A stretch of 64,000 nt of DNA from Curtobacterium sp. VKM Ac-1395 (GTDB lineage Bacteria > Actinomycetota > Actinomycetes > Actinomycetales > Microbacteriaceae). Every line of letters starts with the position of its first letter. The stretch's first letter is position 1. Under the pieces are notes generated by a model. It was not told the origin of the DNA. It searched no databases and worked only from the letters and a program-made list of their open reading frames with translations. Made by a program: the position numbers and the translations under genes. Below, in pieces: positions 26,886-37,215 of the stretch. The stretch covers positions 355,278-419,277 of the forward strand of contig NZ_JADKRX010000003.1 of NCBI RefSeq assembly GCF_015350975.1, read 5' to 3'.

Positions 26886-29299
26886 CTACGGGCCGCCCCC
26901 GACGTGGGCCGTCGCAGGACGAGCGTCGCTGCAGTCCCCCGAGCAGCCGGTGTCGGTGTCCGTGTCGGCGACGGTGGTGCCGTCTGCCGTTCCGTCCAGA
27001 CCTCCGGGCCGGCGACAGCACCACGGACGACGATCGTCCCCTGCCGGTCGGTGCGGAAGGGCGTCGTGCCGGCGGCGGCGAGCATCTCGAGCGCCCGCTC
27101 CGTCGGGTGCCCGTACGTGTTGTCCGCGCCCACGCCGATCAGCCCGACCGGCGCTGCGAGCTCGCGGTAGAGCGTGGGGTCCTGGTCTGCGGACCCGTGG
27201 TGCGCGACCTTCACCAGGTCGACGGGCCCGAGCGCCGTGGACGCCGGGACCGACCCACGCAGCCGTCGTTGTGCCGTGGCGTCGAGGTCCCCGAGGAACA
27301 CCCCGGTCAGGCACGTCGTGCACCCCGGTGGTCGGTCCGTCCGCAGCACGATGCTCGCCTCGTTCCCGCTCGTCGGGTCCGACGCCGGCGGCCAGAGCAC
27401 GTGCCAGGGCACCCGCCCGAGCACCCCGTGCACGCCGTCGTCGGCACGCCGGACGTCCACCCCCGCGGTCTCGAGCCGCCGGAGCACCCCGGCGTCGGCC
27501 GGCCGCACCGGCGGTCCGACGAGCGCCAGGTCCACGTCCCCGACGACCTCGTCCAGTGCACCGACGTGGTCCTCGTCGTAGTGGGTCAGCACGAGCAGGT
27601 CGATCCGGTCGACGCCGAGCAGGTCGAGACAGCTCCGCAGCCGAACGGGGTCGTCGCCGACGTCGACGAGCGCGGTGCTCGTGCCGTCTCGCAGGAGCAC
27701 CGCATCCCCCTGCCCGACGTCGCACATCGCCACGGACCAGTCCCGCGGCAGCCCCGCGCGCGTCAGGACCGTCGGCACCACCGTGGTCGCGAGCCCGATC
27801 GCTGTCACCACCGAGGCCACGAGCACGAACGGTGTCCGGACCCCCGCCGGCGCGAGCACCATTCCGACGACCGCACCACTGACCACGACGGCGGTCACGA
27901 CGCCGACCGCCCCGGCCGGCCACGGGAGCGAGGCCACGGGCAGCCCGGCCGCCGTCTGGGCGATGACCCCGATCGCGGCAGCCGGAGCCCACGCGACCGC
28001 CGCCACGACGCCGGCCGCTGCCGGCCACAGCGGCGCCAGCACGCACGCCAGCAGCCCGATGACCGTGACCACGGGGGCGAACGGCTCCGCCAGCAGGTTC
28101 GCCGGGACCGCGTACGTCGGCAGGGCGGGTGCGAGCGGGATCGTCAGCGGCCAGCACGCCACCTGCGCGGCGAACGGCACGGCGACGGCAGCGGCCACCG
28201 GTGTCCAGCAGCGCCGTGCGAGCAGTGCCGTCAGCGGTGGCCCGAGCACGACGATCCCCGAGGTCGCCAGCACCGACAGGCCGAAGGCGAACGACCGTGC
28301 GAACCACGGGTCGACGACGAGCATCACGACCGCCGCGAGCGCGATGAGCGGCACCCCACGGACCGGACGACCCGACAGGTGCACCACGAGCACGACGACG
28401 GCCATCACCGTCGCGCGGAGGATCGACGGGTCCGGGCGGACGAGCACGACGAACCCGACGAGGAGCGCCACCGCCAACGCTGCCCGGGCGCCACGGCCGA
28501 GCCCGGCGGCGCGACCGAGCAGCACCACGAGGGCCACGACCACCGCGCAGTTCGAGCCGGAGACCGCGGTCAGGTGGGTCAGGGCGCTGGCCTCCATCGC
28601 GGCCTCGGTCGCCGGGTCCAGACCGCTGCGGTCGCCGATCGCCAGCCCCCGGAGCAGCGCTCCCCCGGGCTGTGGCAGGTCCGCGGTCACGGTGGCGAAG
28701 GCCCCGCGCGCGTGGTCCGTCAGCGCGAGGAGCCCGGTCGGCGGTTCCGTGGCTGCCGGCCCGCGGAGGAATACCACGAAGGCGGTCGCGGACCCGGCCT
28801 CGTCCGGCTCGATCGCTGCCCGCGCCGTCAGCGTCGTGCCGGCTCCGAGCGAGCCCTGACGAGGAGCATCATCGTCCACAGCGGGAACCACTCGCACAGG
28901 CACGTCGAGCCCCGTCGCGGCGCCGACCGCACGCAGGGTCGCCACGACCGACCGGTCCGCCCCGGCGAGGTCCCGGTCGAGCACCACCGTCACGGACGCC
29001 GACCGCCCGGCCAGGGCCTCGAGTGCCGCGGGGCTCCGGCGGGGGTCCCCGACGGCGACGGCGACCGCGACGAGGGAGACGAACGCGGCGGACGTCACCA
29101 CGAACGCCGCGACGACCGGCACGCGCTCGCCGGACGGCCGCACCCACAGCAGGGCCGTCCCCGTGAGGAGCACCCCGCCGGCGACCGCTGCCACCGCCCA
29201 TGCCGCCGACGTGGACCCGACGAGCACGGCGGCGACGATCCACGCGACCGCGACGGGCACCGCGATGCGCAGGTCAGCTCGCGCGGGAGTGACGTTCAC
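26886..29299 (-). pseudogene. comEC: Competence protein ComEC, with probable C-terminal frameshift
   Basis: DNA-uptake channel protein of about 800 residues. Order: N-terminal membrane/DUF4131 region (residues 1-230), ComEC/Rec2 competence domain with many membrane segments (ALTHLTAVSGSNCAVVVALV; about 230-500), then the metallo-beta-lactamase-like domain (VDVGDDPVRLRSC, LLVLTHYDEDHVGAL with its metal-binding motif, LVKVAHHGSADQDPTL). It starts at GTG 29299, overlapping the comEA stop. After GPEVWTER the frame shows no stop and runs on across holA to 25967 with Arg/Pro-rich nonsense. The other frame continues naturally as DGTTVADTDTDTGCSGDC and ends in TAG at 26886, 29 bp before holA. A single-base loss near 26984-26992 would explain this. 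The functional domains are intact, so the protein may still work. Confidence 0.8.
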
Positions 29300-30105
29300 A
29301 CGCGCACCCGGTCCTGCAGCTCGGCGAAGCGGCCGTCGCCGATCCCGCTGACGTCGAGCAGGTCCTCGACCGCGGAGAACCGACCGTGCTCGTCCCGCCA
29401 GGCGAGGATCCGCTGCGCCAGCCCCGGACCGATGCCGGGCAGGGTCTCGAGGGCGGCCTGGTCCGCAGTGTTCAGGTCGACGACGTCCGACGCTGCAGAC
29501 CCGTCTGAGCCCGCGGCCCCGGACACCCCAGACCCAGGACCGGGATCAGCCCCAGCGGACCCAGCAGGACCAGCAGGACCAGCAGTGCCACCGCTGTCGG
29601 CCCCGAGCGCCTGCGGCACGTCGTCCTCACCGACCCGCGGCACGTAGAGCCGCTCACCGTCGACGAGCGGCCGCGCCAGGTTGAGCCGGGCGAGGTCCGC
29701 GTCCCCGGACGCACCGCCCGCGGCCTCGAGCGCATCGGTGACCCGGCCACCGCCTGGCACCGTCACCACCCCGGCGTGCGCCACGGCCCCGAGCACGTGC
29801 ACGACCACGGACGGCGCGGCGGACGCCGACGACGCTGACGGTCCGGCACGCCCAGCCGAGGCCGAGGCCGACGCCGCCCCAGCACCAGCAGCAGCACCCC
29901 CAGCCCCAGCAGCACCAGCCCCAGCCCCAGCACCAGCCGCGCCTCCTGCCGGAGCGGACGCCCCCACCGACGCCGCTCCCGTCACCGACGTCACCCCGCC
30001 GGCGCCGCTCCCCCGCGAGCCGACCACGATGACGACCAGCGCGACGACGACCACCACGGCAGCGACGACGAGCGCCGCGCGGGGCGAGAGCGTGAACCGT
30101 GACAT
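29296..30105 (-). CDS. comEA: Competence protein ComEA (helix-hairpin-helix DNA receptor)
   Basis: Membrane-anchored DNA-binding protein for transformation, 269 residues. Basic N-terminus then one transmembrane helix (ALVVAAVVVVVALVVIVVG, about residues 10-28). A long Ala/Gly/Ser low-complexity spacer follows (about 30-95), then the SLBB-like domain (VVVHVLGAVAHAGVVTVPGG, DGERLYVPRVGED), a second low-complexity spacer, and two helix-hairpin-helix motifs at the C-terminus (VVDLNTADQAALETLPGIG, AQRILAWRDEHG, DLLDVSGIGDGRF). The first spacer is encoded by CCAGCAGCACCAG-type repeats that are prone to length change. The stop overlaps the comEC GTG (GTGA). A strong hairpin lies just before its start. 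Confidence 0.92.
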   Translation of the reverse strand: MSRFTLSPRAALVVAAVVVVVALVVIVVGSRGSGAGGVTSVTGAASVGASAPAGGAAGAGAGAGAAGAGGAAAGAGAASASASAGRAGPSASSASAAPSVVVHVLGAVAHAGVVTVPGGGRVTDALEAAGGASGDADLARLNLARPLVDGERLYVPRVGEDDVPQALGADSGGTAGPAGPAGSAGADPGPGSGVSGAAGSDGSAASDVVDLNTADQAALETLPGIGPGLAQRILAWRDEHGRFSAVEDLLDVSGIGDGRFAELQDRVRV

Positions 30106-30118
30106 GGCCGGAACGCTA

Positions 30119-30146
30119 CGGGGCCCGGTCCGACGACCGGGCCCCG
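30119..30146 (-). terminator. GC hairpin between leuS and comEA
   Basis: CGGGGCCCGGTC-CGAC-GACCGGGCCCCG, perfect 12-bp stem with a 4-nt loop, 53 bp after the leuS stop and only 14 bp before the comEA start. It probably ends the leuS transcript; any read-through message would carry the stem over the comEA translation start. Confidence 0.75.
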
Positions 30147-30198
30147 ACGAGCGACACCGTGGACGAACGACGCCGCCCTGCGCATGTGGAGGAGTGGA

Positions 30199-32754
30199 CT
30201 ACCCCTTGATGGCGATGTTCACGAGCTTCGGTGCCCGCACGATGACCTTGACGACCTCCCGGTCGCCGATGTACCGCTGCACCGACTTCGACGCGCGCGC
30301 GAGCCGTTCGAGCTCGTCGGCCTCGATCGACTTCGACACCTCGAACGAGTCACGCACCTTGCCGTTGACCTGGACCACCGCGGTCAGGGTCTCCTGCACG
30401 AGCAGCGTCGGGTCGGCCTTGCGCCACCCGTACGTGGCGACCGAGGCGTCGTAGCCCAGCGTCTGCCACATCTCCTCGCCGGTGTACGGCGCGAAGACGC
30501 TCAGCCCGAGGGCCACGGTCTCCGCGGCCTCGCGCACGGCGGGGTCGCAGGCACCGGGGCCGCTGTCGATGGCCTTGCGCGTGACGTTCACCAGGTCCAT
30601 CAGCCGCGCGATCACGACGTTGAACTTGAACGACTCCATCAGCCCGGGGGCGTCGGAGAGGAACCGGTGGGTGACCTGGCGGACGGCTCGGTCGCCCTCG
30701 GCCCACACGGCGTCGGGCGTCGAGGTGACGTCCGTCGCCAGGCGGTACGCACGCGCCAGGAACCGTGCCGAGGCGGCCGGGGAGACGTCCTCCCAGTTGA
30801 TGTCGTCCTCCGGCGGACCGGCGAAGCCCATCACCAGGCGGATGGCGTCGACGCCGTGCGCGTCGAGCTCGTCACCGAGGGAGACGCCGCCCTTCGACTT
30901 CGACATCTTCGAGCCGCCGGAGAGCACCATGCCCTGGTTCAGCAGCGCCGAGAACGGCTCGGTGAAGTCGAGGTAGCCGAGGTCGAACAGGACCTTCGTG
31001 ACGAAGCGCGCGTACAGCAGGTGCAGGATCGCGTGCTCGACGCCGCCGATGTACTGGTCGACGGGTGCCCACTTGTTCACGAGCGCCGGGTCGAAGGCCT
31101 GGGTGTCGTCGTTCGCGGACAGGAAGCGCAGGAAGTACCACGACGAGTCGACGAACGTGTCCATCGTGTCGGCGTCGCGCTTGGCGGGGGTGCCGTCGAC
31201 CGGGTTCGGTACGTTCACCCAGTCGGTCGCACCGCCCAGGGGCGACGTGCCCTTCGGCTTCAGGTCGAGGCCCTCGGTGGGGGGCAGCACGACGGGCAGC
31301 TGGTCCTCCGGCACCGGGTACTCGGTGCCGTCCTCGCCGTGGATGATCGGGATCGGGGTGCCCCAGAAGCGCTGCCGGGAGATCAGCCAGTCGCGCAGAC
31401 GGTACGTCTTCGCTGCACGACCGGTCCCGCGCTCGTCGAGGAGCTTGATGGCCGCGGTGATCGCGTGCTGCTTGCTCATGCCGTCGAGCGGTCCGGAGTT
31501 GATCATCCGACCGGTGCCGGTCAGCGCCTGGCCGGTGCTGACCGGGTCGAGCGAGGGGATGTCGAAGTCGTCGAGCGTCGCGCCCTCGGGGATCACCGGG
31601 ATGGCACCGGTCACGGCCGCGTTCGTGTCGACGACGACCTTCACGGGCAGGTCGAACGTCCGCGCGAAGTCGAGGTCGCGCTGGTCGTGCGCCGGGACCG
31701 CCATGACGGCGCCGTGGCCGTAGTCGGCGAGGACGTAGTCGGCGGCCCAGATCGGCAGGCGCTCCCCCGTCAGCGGGTGGATCGCGAACCGGTCGAGCGG
31801 CACGCCGGTCTTCGGGCGGTCCGCGTTCTGTCGGTCGATCTCGGAGGTCTTCTGCGTGGCGACGAGGTAGTCCTCGAACGCGGCGCGGGTGTCGTCACCG
31901 ACAGTTGCGACCAGCTCAGCCGCCAGGTCCGAGTCCGGCGCCACGACCAGGAACGTCACGCCGTGGATGGTGTCCGGCCGGGTGGTGAAGACGGTCACGG
32001 GCTCGTCGCGGCCCTCGATCACGAAGTCGACGTCGGCACCGACCGAGCGGCCGATCCAGTTGCGCTGCATCGCGATGACCTTGGCGGGCCAGCGGCCCTC
32101 GAGCTGGTTCAGGTCGTCGAGCAGCCGGTCGGCGTACTCGGTGATCCCGAAGTACCACTGCGTCAGCTTCTTCTTGACGACGACGGCGCCGGAGCGGTCC
32201 GAGGTGCCGTCGGGCAGGACCTGCTCGTTCGCCAGCACGGTCTGGTCCACCGGGTCCCAGTTGACCCAGCTGTCCTTGCGGTAGGCCAGGCCCTTCTCGT
32301 ACATCTTCAGGAACAGCCACTGGTTCCACTTGTAGTACTCGGGGTCCGAGGTGTGGATCTCCGTGGACCAGTCGAACGACGGCGCGTAGCGCTTGAACGA
32401 CGCCTTCTGCTGCGCGATGTTCGCGTAGGTCCAGTCCTTGGGGTCGACGCCGCGCTTGATCGCCGCGTTCTCCGCGGGCAGGCCGAACGAGTCCCACCCG
32501 ATCGGGTGCAGGACGTTGAAGCCCTGCTGCCGCCAGTAGCGCGCCACGAAGTCGCCGAGCGCCCAGTTCTCCGCGTGGCCCATGTGCAGGTCGCCCGACG
32601 GGTACGGGAACATCTCGAGGATGTACTTCCGCGGACGACGGTCGTCGGGGTCGGCGGTGAAGAGGCCGAGCTCTTCCCAGCGCCCCTGCCACTTGTCCTG
32701 GATGCGACGGAAGTCGTAGGCGTTCGGGTCCTCGACGTGCTGCTCGTTGGTCAC
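30199..32754 (-). CDS. leuS: Leucyl-tRNA synthetase
   Basis: Class I synthetase of 851 residues charging tRNA-Leu. HIGH motif as [15 protein letters not shown] (about residue 45), then [28 protein letters not shown]. The CP1 editing domain (about 230-430) has [18 protein letters not shown] and the TRPDT editing pocket. The KMSKS loop is [22 protein letters not shown] (about 650), followed by the anticodon-binding domain. GTG 32754 ([23 protein letters not shown]) is chosen as start; the open frame upstream has no similarity. A TAATCT -10-like hexamer lies at 32814-32819 on the minus strand, about 60 nt upstream. No Leu-rich leader peptide was found here, unlike leuA. Confidence 0.97.
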   Translation of the reverse strand: MTNEQHVEDPNAYDFRRIQDKWQGRWEELGLFTADPDDRRPRKYILEMFPYPSGDLHMGHAENWALGDFVARYWRQQGFNVLHPIGWDSFGLPAENAAIKRGVDPKDWTYANIAQQKASFKRYAPSFDWSTEIHTSDPEYYKWNQWLFLKMYEKGLAYRKDSWVNWDPVDQTVLANEQVLPDGTSDRSGAVVVKKKLTQWYFGITEYADRLLDDLNQLEGRWPAKVIAMQRNWIGRSVGADVDFVIEGRDEPVTVFTTRPDTIHGVTFLVVAPDSDLAAELVATVGDDTRAAFEDYLVATQKTSEIDRQNADRPKTGVPLDRFAIHPLTGERLPIWAADYVLADYGHGAVMAVPAHDQRDLDFARTFDLPVKVVVDTNAAVTGAIPVIPEGATLDDFDIPSLDPVSTGQALTGTGRMINSGPLDGMSKQHAITAAIKLLDERGTGRAAKTYRLRDWLISRQRFWGTPIPIIHGEDGTEYPVPEDQLPVVLPPTEGLDLKPKGTSPLGGATDWVNVPNPVDGTPAKRDADTMDTFVDSSWYFLRFLSANDDTQAFDPALVNKWAPVDQYIGGVEHAILHLLYARFVTKVLFDLGYLDFTEPFSALLNQGMVLSGGSKMSKSKGGVSLGDELDAHGVDAIRLVMGFAGPPEDDINWEDVSPAASARFLARAYRLATDVTSTPDAVWAEGDRAVRQVTHRFLSDAPGLMESFKFNVVIARLMDLVNVTRKAIDSGPGACDPAVREAAETVALGLSVFAPYTGEEMWQTLGYDASVATYGWRKADPTLLVQETLTAVVQVNGKVRDSFEVSKSIEADELERLARASKSVQRYIGDREVVKVIVRAPKLVNIAIKG

Positions 32755-32854
32755 GGAACTCTCAATCGGTCTGGAGGCGCGGTGCAGGTCGCGCGGACGT
32801 GCACCGGTCCCCAAGATTACAAGGCCGGTGCGACGGTGCGGGACACGCATGTGC

Positions 32855-34552
32855 TCACGCCGCGACGCGGCCGTCCCGCATCCGGATGGTCCTGGTCACC
32901 AGGGCAGCCGGCACCGGCACGTGCGACACGACGAGGACGGTCCGCCCGGCGGACTGGGCCGTGGCGACGAGGTCGCGGAGCAGCGCGTCGCCGAGGTCCG
33001 GGTCGATGTCGGCCGTCGGTTCGTCGAGGACGAGCACCGGGAACGCGTGCAGCAGCGCCCGCGCCAGTGCCAGCCGGTGCGCCTGCCCGCCGGACAGCAG
33101 CCCACCGCGCTCCCCCACGCCGGCGTCGAGCCCACCCCGCCGCTCGACCCAGTCGCCGAGGCCGACGCGCGCCAGGACCGCGAGGAGCTCGTCGTCGGTG
33201 GCCGACTCCTTCGCGAAGAGCAGGTTCTGCCGGACCGACTGGTCGAACACGAACGGGTCCTGCTCGATCAGGCCGACGCGGGCGCGGACGGCGTCGGGGT
33301 GCATCGTGCGGGCCTCGACGCCGTCGAGCGTGTACGACCCGTCGTGGTCGACGAACCGGACCAGGGCGTCCACCAGGGTCGACTTCCCCGCGCCGCTCGG
33401 CCCCTCGAGGACGACGACCTCGCCCGGCGCCAGGGTGAACGAGACACCGTCGACCGCGGCGACCTGGGACCCGGGCCAGCGCACGGTCAGGTCCCGCACT
33501 GCGAGCGTGACCGCACCGTCGACGACCAGGTCCTCCGGGGTGGCGTCGGCGTCGGGCTCCGGCACGACGCCGACGGGCGTGGTCCCCGGGACGACACGCT
33601 CCACGCGGTCAGCGGCTGCCCGGACCCGCCGCAGCGTGAGCACCGCGAGCGGGACGGTTCCGACGACCTCGAACAGGGCGAGCGGCACGAAGACCGCTAG
33701 TGCCCAGAGCGGACCGTCGAGCGCACCGGACACGACCGCCGGAGCTCCGACGGCGAGGACCCCCACGACGGCGCCGCCACCGATGAGCCCGACGAGCGCC
33801 CCGACGAGGGCCTCGACGCTGGCACGACGCCGGACGGCCCGTGTCACCCGGGCATCGAGGGCGTCGATGTGGGCGAGTCGCTCGTCGAGCGTGCCGTACG
33901 CGGCGAAGACGTCGAGCGTCCGCACGGTGTCGAGCACCAGGTCCGCGACCCGGCCCCGGTCCGCCGCGGTCTCGGCGTCGCTCCGCCGGGCGATCGACGC
34001 CGTCACGACGGACCCGAGCGCCGCGGCGACGACCAGCGCGACGAGCAGGACGAGCGCTGCCGGCACCGACACCAGGCTGACCGCCACGACCGACAGCAGC
34101 GCGGTGACGCCGGCGGACACGAGCGGCCCGACGACCCGGATCGGCAGGTCCTGCAGCCGGTCCGTGTCGGTGACGAGCCGTGTCAGCAGGTCGCCGCGGC
34201 CGGTGGAGCCGAGCCCCGCTGGCGCGACCGAGGCGAGCCGTCGGTACGTCTCCGTCCGGACGACGGCCAGCTGCCGGAACGACGCGTCGTGCCCCGCGAG
34301 CCGGTCCACGTACCGCAGCGCTGCCCGGCCGAGCGCGAACGCGCGCACCCCGACCATCACGAGCGTCAGGTACAGGATCGGCGGGTGTTCCGCCGCACGG
34401 GTGATGAGGTAGCCGCTCGCCGCGAGCAGCGCCACCGCGCAGAGCGCACTCAGCGCGCCGGCGGCGACGGCACGGCCCCACACCGGACCACGGGGCATGG
34501 CGAGCCGGAGGACGGAGCCGACCCGGGCCTCCCGGCTGGTGACGCGGCTCAT
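32855..34552 (-). CDS. cydC: ABC exporter subunit CydC
   Basis: Half-transporter of 565 residues (six-helix membrane domain then ATPase) that forms CydDC with the upstream gene. CydDC is needed for assembly of cytochrome bd; heme and/or thiol transport has been proposed. The membrane domain starts [24 protein letters not shown] with the CydC-like [22 protein letters not shown]. ATPase: Walker [18 protein letters not shown]-loop [18 protein letters not shown], signature [18 protein letters not shown], Walker [13 protein letters not shown], switch His VVSHV. ATG 34552 overlaps the cydD stop (ATGA), as expected for a heterodimer made in equal amounts. Confidence 0.94.
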   Translation of the reverse strand: MSRVTSREARVGSVLRLAMPRGPVWGRAVAAGALSALCAVALLAASGYLITRAAEHPPILYLTLVMVGVRAFALGRAALRYVDRLAGHDASFRQLAVVRTETYRRLASVAPAGLGSTGRGDLLTRLVTDTDRLQDLPIRVVGPLVSAGVTALLSVVAVSLVSVPAALVLLVALVVAAALGSVVTASIARRSDAETAADRGRVADLVLDTVRTLDVFAAYGTLDERLAHIDALDARVTRAVRRRASVEALVGALVGLIGGGAVVGVLAVGAPAVVSGALDGPLWALAVFVPLALFEVVGTVPLAVLTLRRVRAAADRVERVVPGTTPVGVVPEPDADATPEDLVVDGAVTLAVRDLTVRWPGSQVAAVDGVSFTLAPGEVVVLEGPSGAGKSTLVDALVRFVDHDGSYTLDGVEARTMHPDAVRARVGLIEQDPFVFDQSVRQNLLFAKESATDDELLAVLARVGLGDWVERRGGLDAGVGERGGLLSGGQAHRLALARALLHAFPVLVLDEPTADIDPDLGDALLRDLVATAQSAGRTVLVVSHVPVPAALVTRTIRMRDGRVAA

Positions 34553-36198
34553 GCGCGCGCCCCCTCGACCGGTGCGGGGCTGCCGACGTCGATGCGGACG
34601 TCGGCGGCCGCGATGACGGCGGGACGGTGGCTGGCGACCACGACGACGGCGCCGTCGTCGGCGAGCAGCCGGATGGTCTGCAGGACGCGGGCCTCGGCCT
34701 CGGCGTCCAGGGCGGACGTCGGTTCGTCCAGCAGCACGAGCCGGGTGCCGGAGCGGTGGTGCCGGTACAGCGCCCGCGCCAGGGCGACCCGCTGGGCCTG
34801 CCCGCCGGAGAGACCGGCTCCGCCGGACCCGACCTGGAGGCCCGGGTCGACTCCCAGCCCCGCCGCACCGAGTGCGCGTGCCACGGCCTCGGGCACGGGG
34901 GTCGCGCTGAGCGCGACGTTCTCGGCGACCGTCCCGCGGACGAGCCGGGGGCGCTGGTCGGACCAGCTGATGCGCTCGTCCCGCGTCGTGCCGGCGTCGC
35001 CCGGCACGACGACCGTGCCGTCGTGGGGCAGGACCCCGCGGATCGCTGCGATGAGGCTCGACTTGCCGGAGCCGCTCGGCCCGGCGAGGACGACGACCGT
35101 GCCGGGGGCGGCGCGCAGGTCGACGGGGCCGACGACGACGTCGGGACGCCGCACGGTGACGCCGTCGAGCACCAGGGCGTCGGCGGACGAGCGGTCCTCG
35201 TCGTCGTGTCCGTCGTGTGTGTCGTGCTCGTGGTCGTCGTCGAGGACGTCGAGGACGGCGGTGGAGGCCTCGACGCCGTCCTGGGCGGCGTGGAAGTCGG
35301 CGCCGACCTGGCGGATCGGCGCGAAGGCCTCCGGGGCCAGGACCAGCACGAACATGGCGGCGCCGAGGCCGAGCGAGCCATCTACCAGCCGGATGCCGAT
35401 CGTCACGGCGACCAGGGCGACGGACAGGCTGGCGGCGAGCTCCAGCGCGAAACCGCTGACGAACGACAGCCGCAGGACGCCGAGGGTGCCACGACGGTGC
35501 TCGTCCGTGACCGTGGCGATGCGGCCGACCTGCCGCCGTGCACGCCCGAAGACCTTCAGGGTCGCCAGGCCCTCGACGGCCTCGGTGAACGCCCCGCCGA
35601 GCCGTGCCAGAGCGTCGGACTGTCGGCGCTGCAGGCTCTGCGTGGCCAGGCCGATGAGGACCATGAACACCGGGACCACGGGCAGGGCGCAGAGGACGAT
35701 CACGCCGCTCGTCAGGTCGCCGACCCCGATCGCCAGGAGCAGCACCGGCGTGGCGACCGCGGTCAGGGCGAGCTGGGGCAGGTAGCGCCCGAAGTAGGCG
35801 TCGAGCGCGTCGAGCCCGGGGCCGAGCGTCGTCGCGAACCCGGCGCTCGAACGCGCGGCGAGCCAGGCGGGTCCCCGTTCGGCCGCGCGCGCCAGGACGG
35901 TCCGACGCAGTTCGCGCTTCACCGTCGCGGCGGCCCGGCCGGCGAGGTCGTCGGTCGCCCAGGCGGCGACGGCGCGGAGTGCGACGGCGCCGCCGAGCAG
36001 CCAGAGCGTCGGGACGAACGCCCCGGGGACGACACCGCCGTGGTGCACGGCGTCGACCACCTCGGTGACCGCGGCCGCGATCCCCCACGCGATGGCGACG
36101 GTGGCGACGGTCCGGAGCAGACCGGTGGCGGCGGCGGCCGCGATGAAGCCGCGCGCGGAGCGCGACAGGCGGAGCAGGCGCGGGTCGAGCGGCTTCAT
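34549..36198 (-). CDS. cydD: ABC exporter subunit CydD
   Basis: Half-transporter of 549 residues, partner of CydC. Membrane domain features: RSARGFIAAAAATGLLRTVA, a Leu/Ala-rich six-helix core, and AYFGRYLPQLALTAVATPVLLLAIGVGDL plus GAFTEAVEGLATLKVFGRARRQ, characteristic of CydD. A His/Asp-rich linker (DDDHEHDTHDGHDDED, about residue 325) separates it from the ATPase and could bind metal; it is unusual. ATPase: Walker A LAGPSGSGKSSLIAAI, signature LSGGQAQRVALARAL, Walker B LVLLDEPTSALD. The ATG at 36198 follows the cydB stop by 11 bp. Confidence 0.94.
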   Translation of the reverse strand: MKPLDPRLLRLSRSARGFIAAAAATGLLRTVATVAIAWGIAAAVTEVVDAVHHGGVVPGAFVPTLWLLGGAVALRAVAAWATDDLAGRAAATVKRELRRTVLARAAERGPAWLAARSSAGFATTLGPGLDALDAYFGRYLPQLALTAVATPVLLLAIGVGDLTSGVIVLCALPVVPVFMVLIGLATQSLQRRQSDALARLGGAFTEAVEGLATLKVFGRARRQVGRIATVTDEHRRGTLGVLRLSFVSGFALELAASLSVALVAVTIGIRLVDGSLGLGAAMFVLVLAPEAFAPIRQVGADFHAAQDGVEASTAVLDVLDDDHEHDTHDGHDDEDRSSADALVLDGVTVRRPDVVVGPVDLRAAPGTVVVLAGPSGSGKSSLIAAIRGVLPHDGTVVVPGDAGTTRDERISWSDQRPRLVRGTVAENVALSATPVPEAVARALGAAGLGVDPGLQVGSGGAGLSGGQAQRVALARALYRHHRSGTRLVLLDEPTSALDAEAEARVLQTIRLLADDGAVVVVASHRPAVIAAADVRIDVGSPAPVEGARA

Positions 36199-36209
36199 CG
36201 CGGACCGGC

Positions 36210-37214
36210 CTAGTGTGCCGAGGCGGTGACGTGCGCTCGGGAGACGCGCTTGCGGAAGACCCAGTAGGTCCAGGCCTGGTAGGCGAACACGAGCGGCACG
36301 AAGACCAGCGCCACCCAGCTCATCACCGTCAGCGTGTAGGTGCCGGACGAGGCGTTGGTCACCGTCAGGCTGTTCGCCGGGTCGACCGAGTCGGGCATCA
36401 CGTCCGGGAAGATCGCGGTGAACATGGCCAGCACCACCGCGGCGATCGTCACGGCCATCAGCGTGAACGCCCGACCCTCGCGGCCCCAGGCGTTGCAGAG
36501 CACCGCCAGCACCAGGGCCACCGCGGCGACGACGGAGCACACGAGCGACGCCGGGGTCGCCCGGACCGAGGCCATCGCGACGAGGAACACGGCCGCCACG
36601 ACGATCGTCACGATGCCGGCGCGGGTCGCCAGGCGCTTGGCCCGCTCGCGGATGTCGCCCTCGGTCTTCAGCGCGATGAACACGACGCCGTGCGTGAAGA
36701 ACACGAGCAGCGTCGCCGCGCCGGTCAGCAGCGCGAAGGGGTTGAGCAGGTCGAACAGCGTGCCGGTGTAGTTGTGCCCGCTGTCCATCGGGATGCCGCG
36801 GACGACGTTGCCGAACGCGACGCCCCAGAGGAACGACGGGACCGCGCTGCCGACGATGATCATCAGGTCGAACCGGCGCTTCCACGAGCGCTGCTTGTCC
36901 TGGTGGCGGTACTCGAACGAGACGCCGCGGAGGATGAGCGCCGCCAGGATGAGCAGCAGCGCCAAGTAGAAGCCGGAGAACATCGTGGCGTACCACTCCG
37001 GGAACGCCGCGAAGAGACAGGCACCGGCGACGATCACCCAGGTCTCGTTGAGGTCCCAGACCGGGCCGATCGTGTTGATCATGACGCGCCGGTCGGTGTC
37101 GTCCTTCCCGAGGAAGGGCAGCGCCATGCCGACACCGAAGTCGAAGCCGTCGAGGACGAAGTAGCCGACGAAGAAGAGTCCGACGATCGCGAACCAGAGA
37201 ACGGGCAGGTCCAT
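36210..37214 (-). CDS. cydB: Cytochrome bd ubiquinol/menaquinol oxidase subunit II
   Basis: Integral membrane subunit of 334 residues with about eight transmembrane helices; pairs with CydA in the high-affinity terminal oxidase. Family features: VLDGFDFGVGMALPFLGKDDTDRRVMINTIGPVWDLNETWVI at the N-terminus, FPEWYATMFSGFYLALLLIL, and GVAFGNVVRGIP, then the C-terminal TVMSWVALVFVPLVFAYQAW. One base separates its ATG from the cydA stop, so the two subunits are coupled. Confidence 0.96.
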   Translation of the reverse strand: MDLPVLWFAIVGLFFVGYFVLDGFDFGVGMALPFLGKDDTDRRVMINTIGPVWDLNETWVIVAGACLFAAFPEWYATMFSGFYLALLLILAALILRGVSFEYRHQDKQRSWKRRFDLMIIVGSAVPSFLWGVAFGNVVRGIPMDSGHNYTGTLFDLLNPFALLTGAATLLVFFTHGVVFIALKTEGDIRERAKRLATRAGIVTIVVAAVFLVAMASVRATPASLVCSVVAAVALVLAVLCNAWGREGRAFTLMAVTIAAVVLAMFTAIFPDVMPDSVDPANSLTVTNASSGTYTLTVMSWVALVFVPLVFAYQAWTYWVFRKRVSRAHVTASAH

Positions 37215-37215
37215 C

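Noticed and set aside
25967-29299. ComEC as a 1110-residue protein overlapping holA
   Set aside because: The last ~300 codons are out-of-frame holA sequence; codon usage in the alternative frame and the TAG at 26886 favour a frameshift.
26234-29647. Plus-strand open frame of 1137 codons opposite holA, comEC and part of comEA
   Set aside because: Shadow of the minus-strand genes; Arg/Ser/Pro/His-rich without domains.
30120-32850. T-box or Leu attenuator for leuS
   Set aside because: No Leu-codon leader peptide, specifier loop or T-box sequence could be found in the ~100 bp upstream of leuS.
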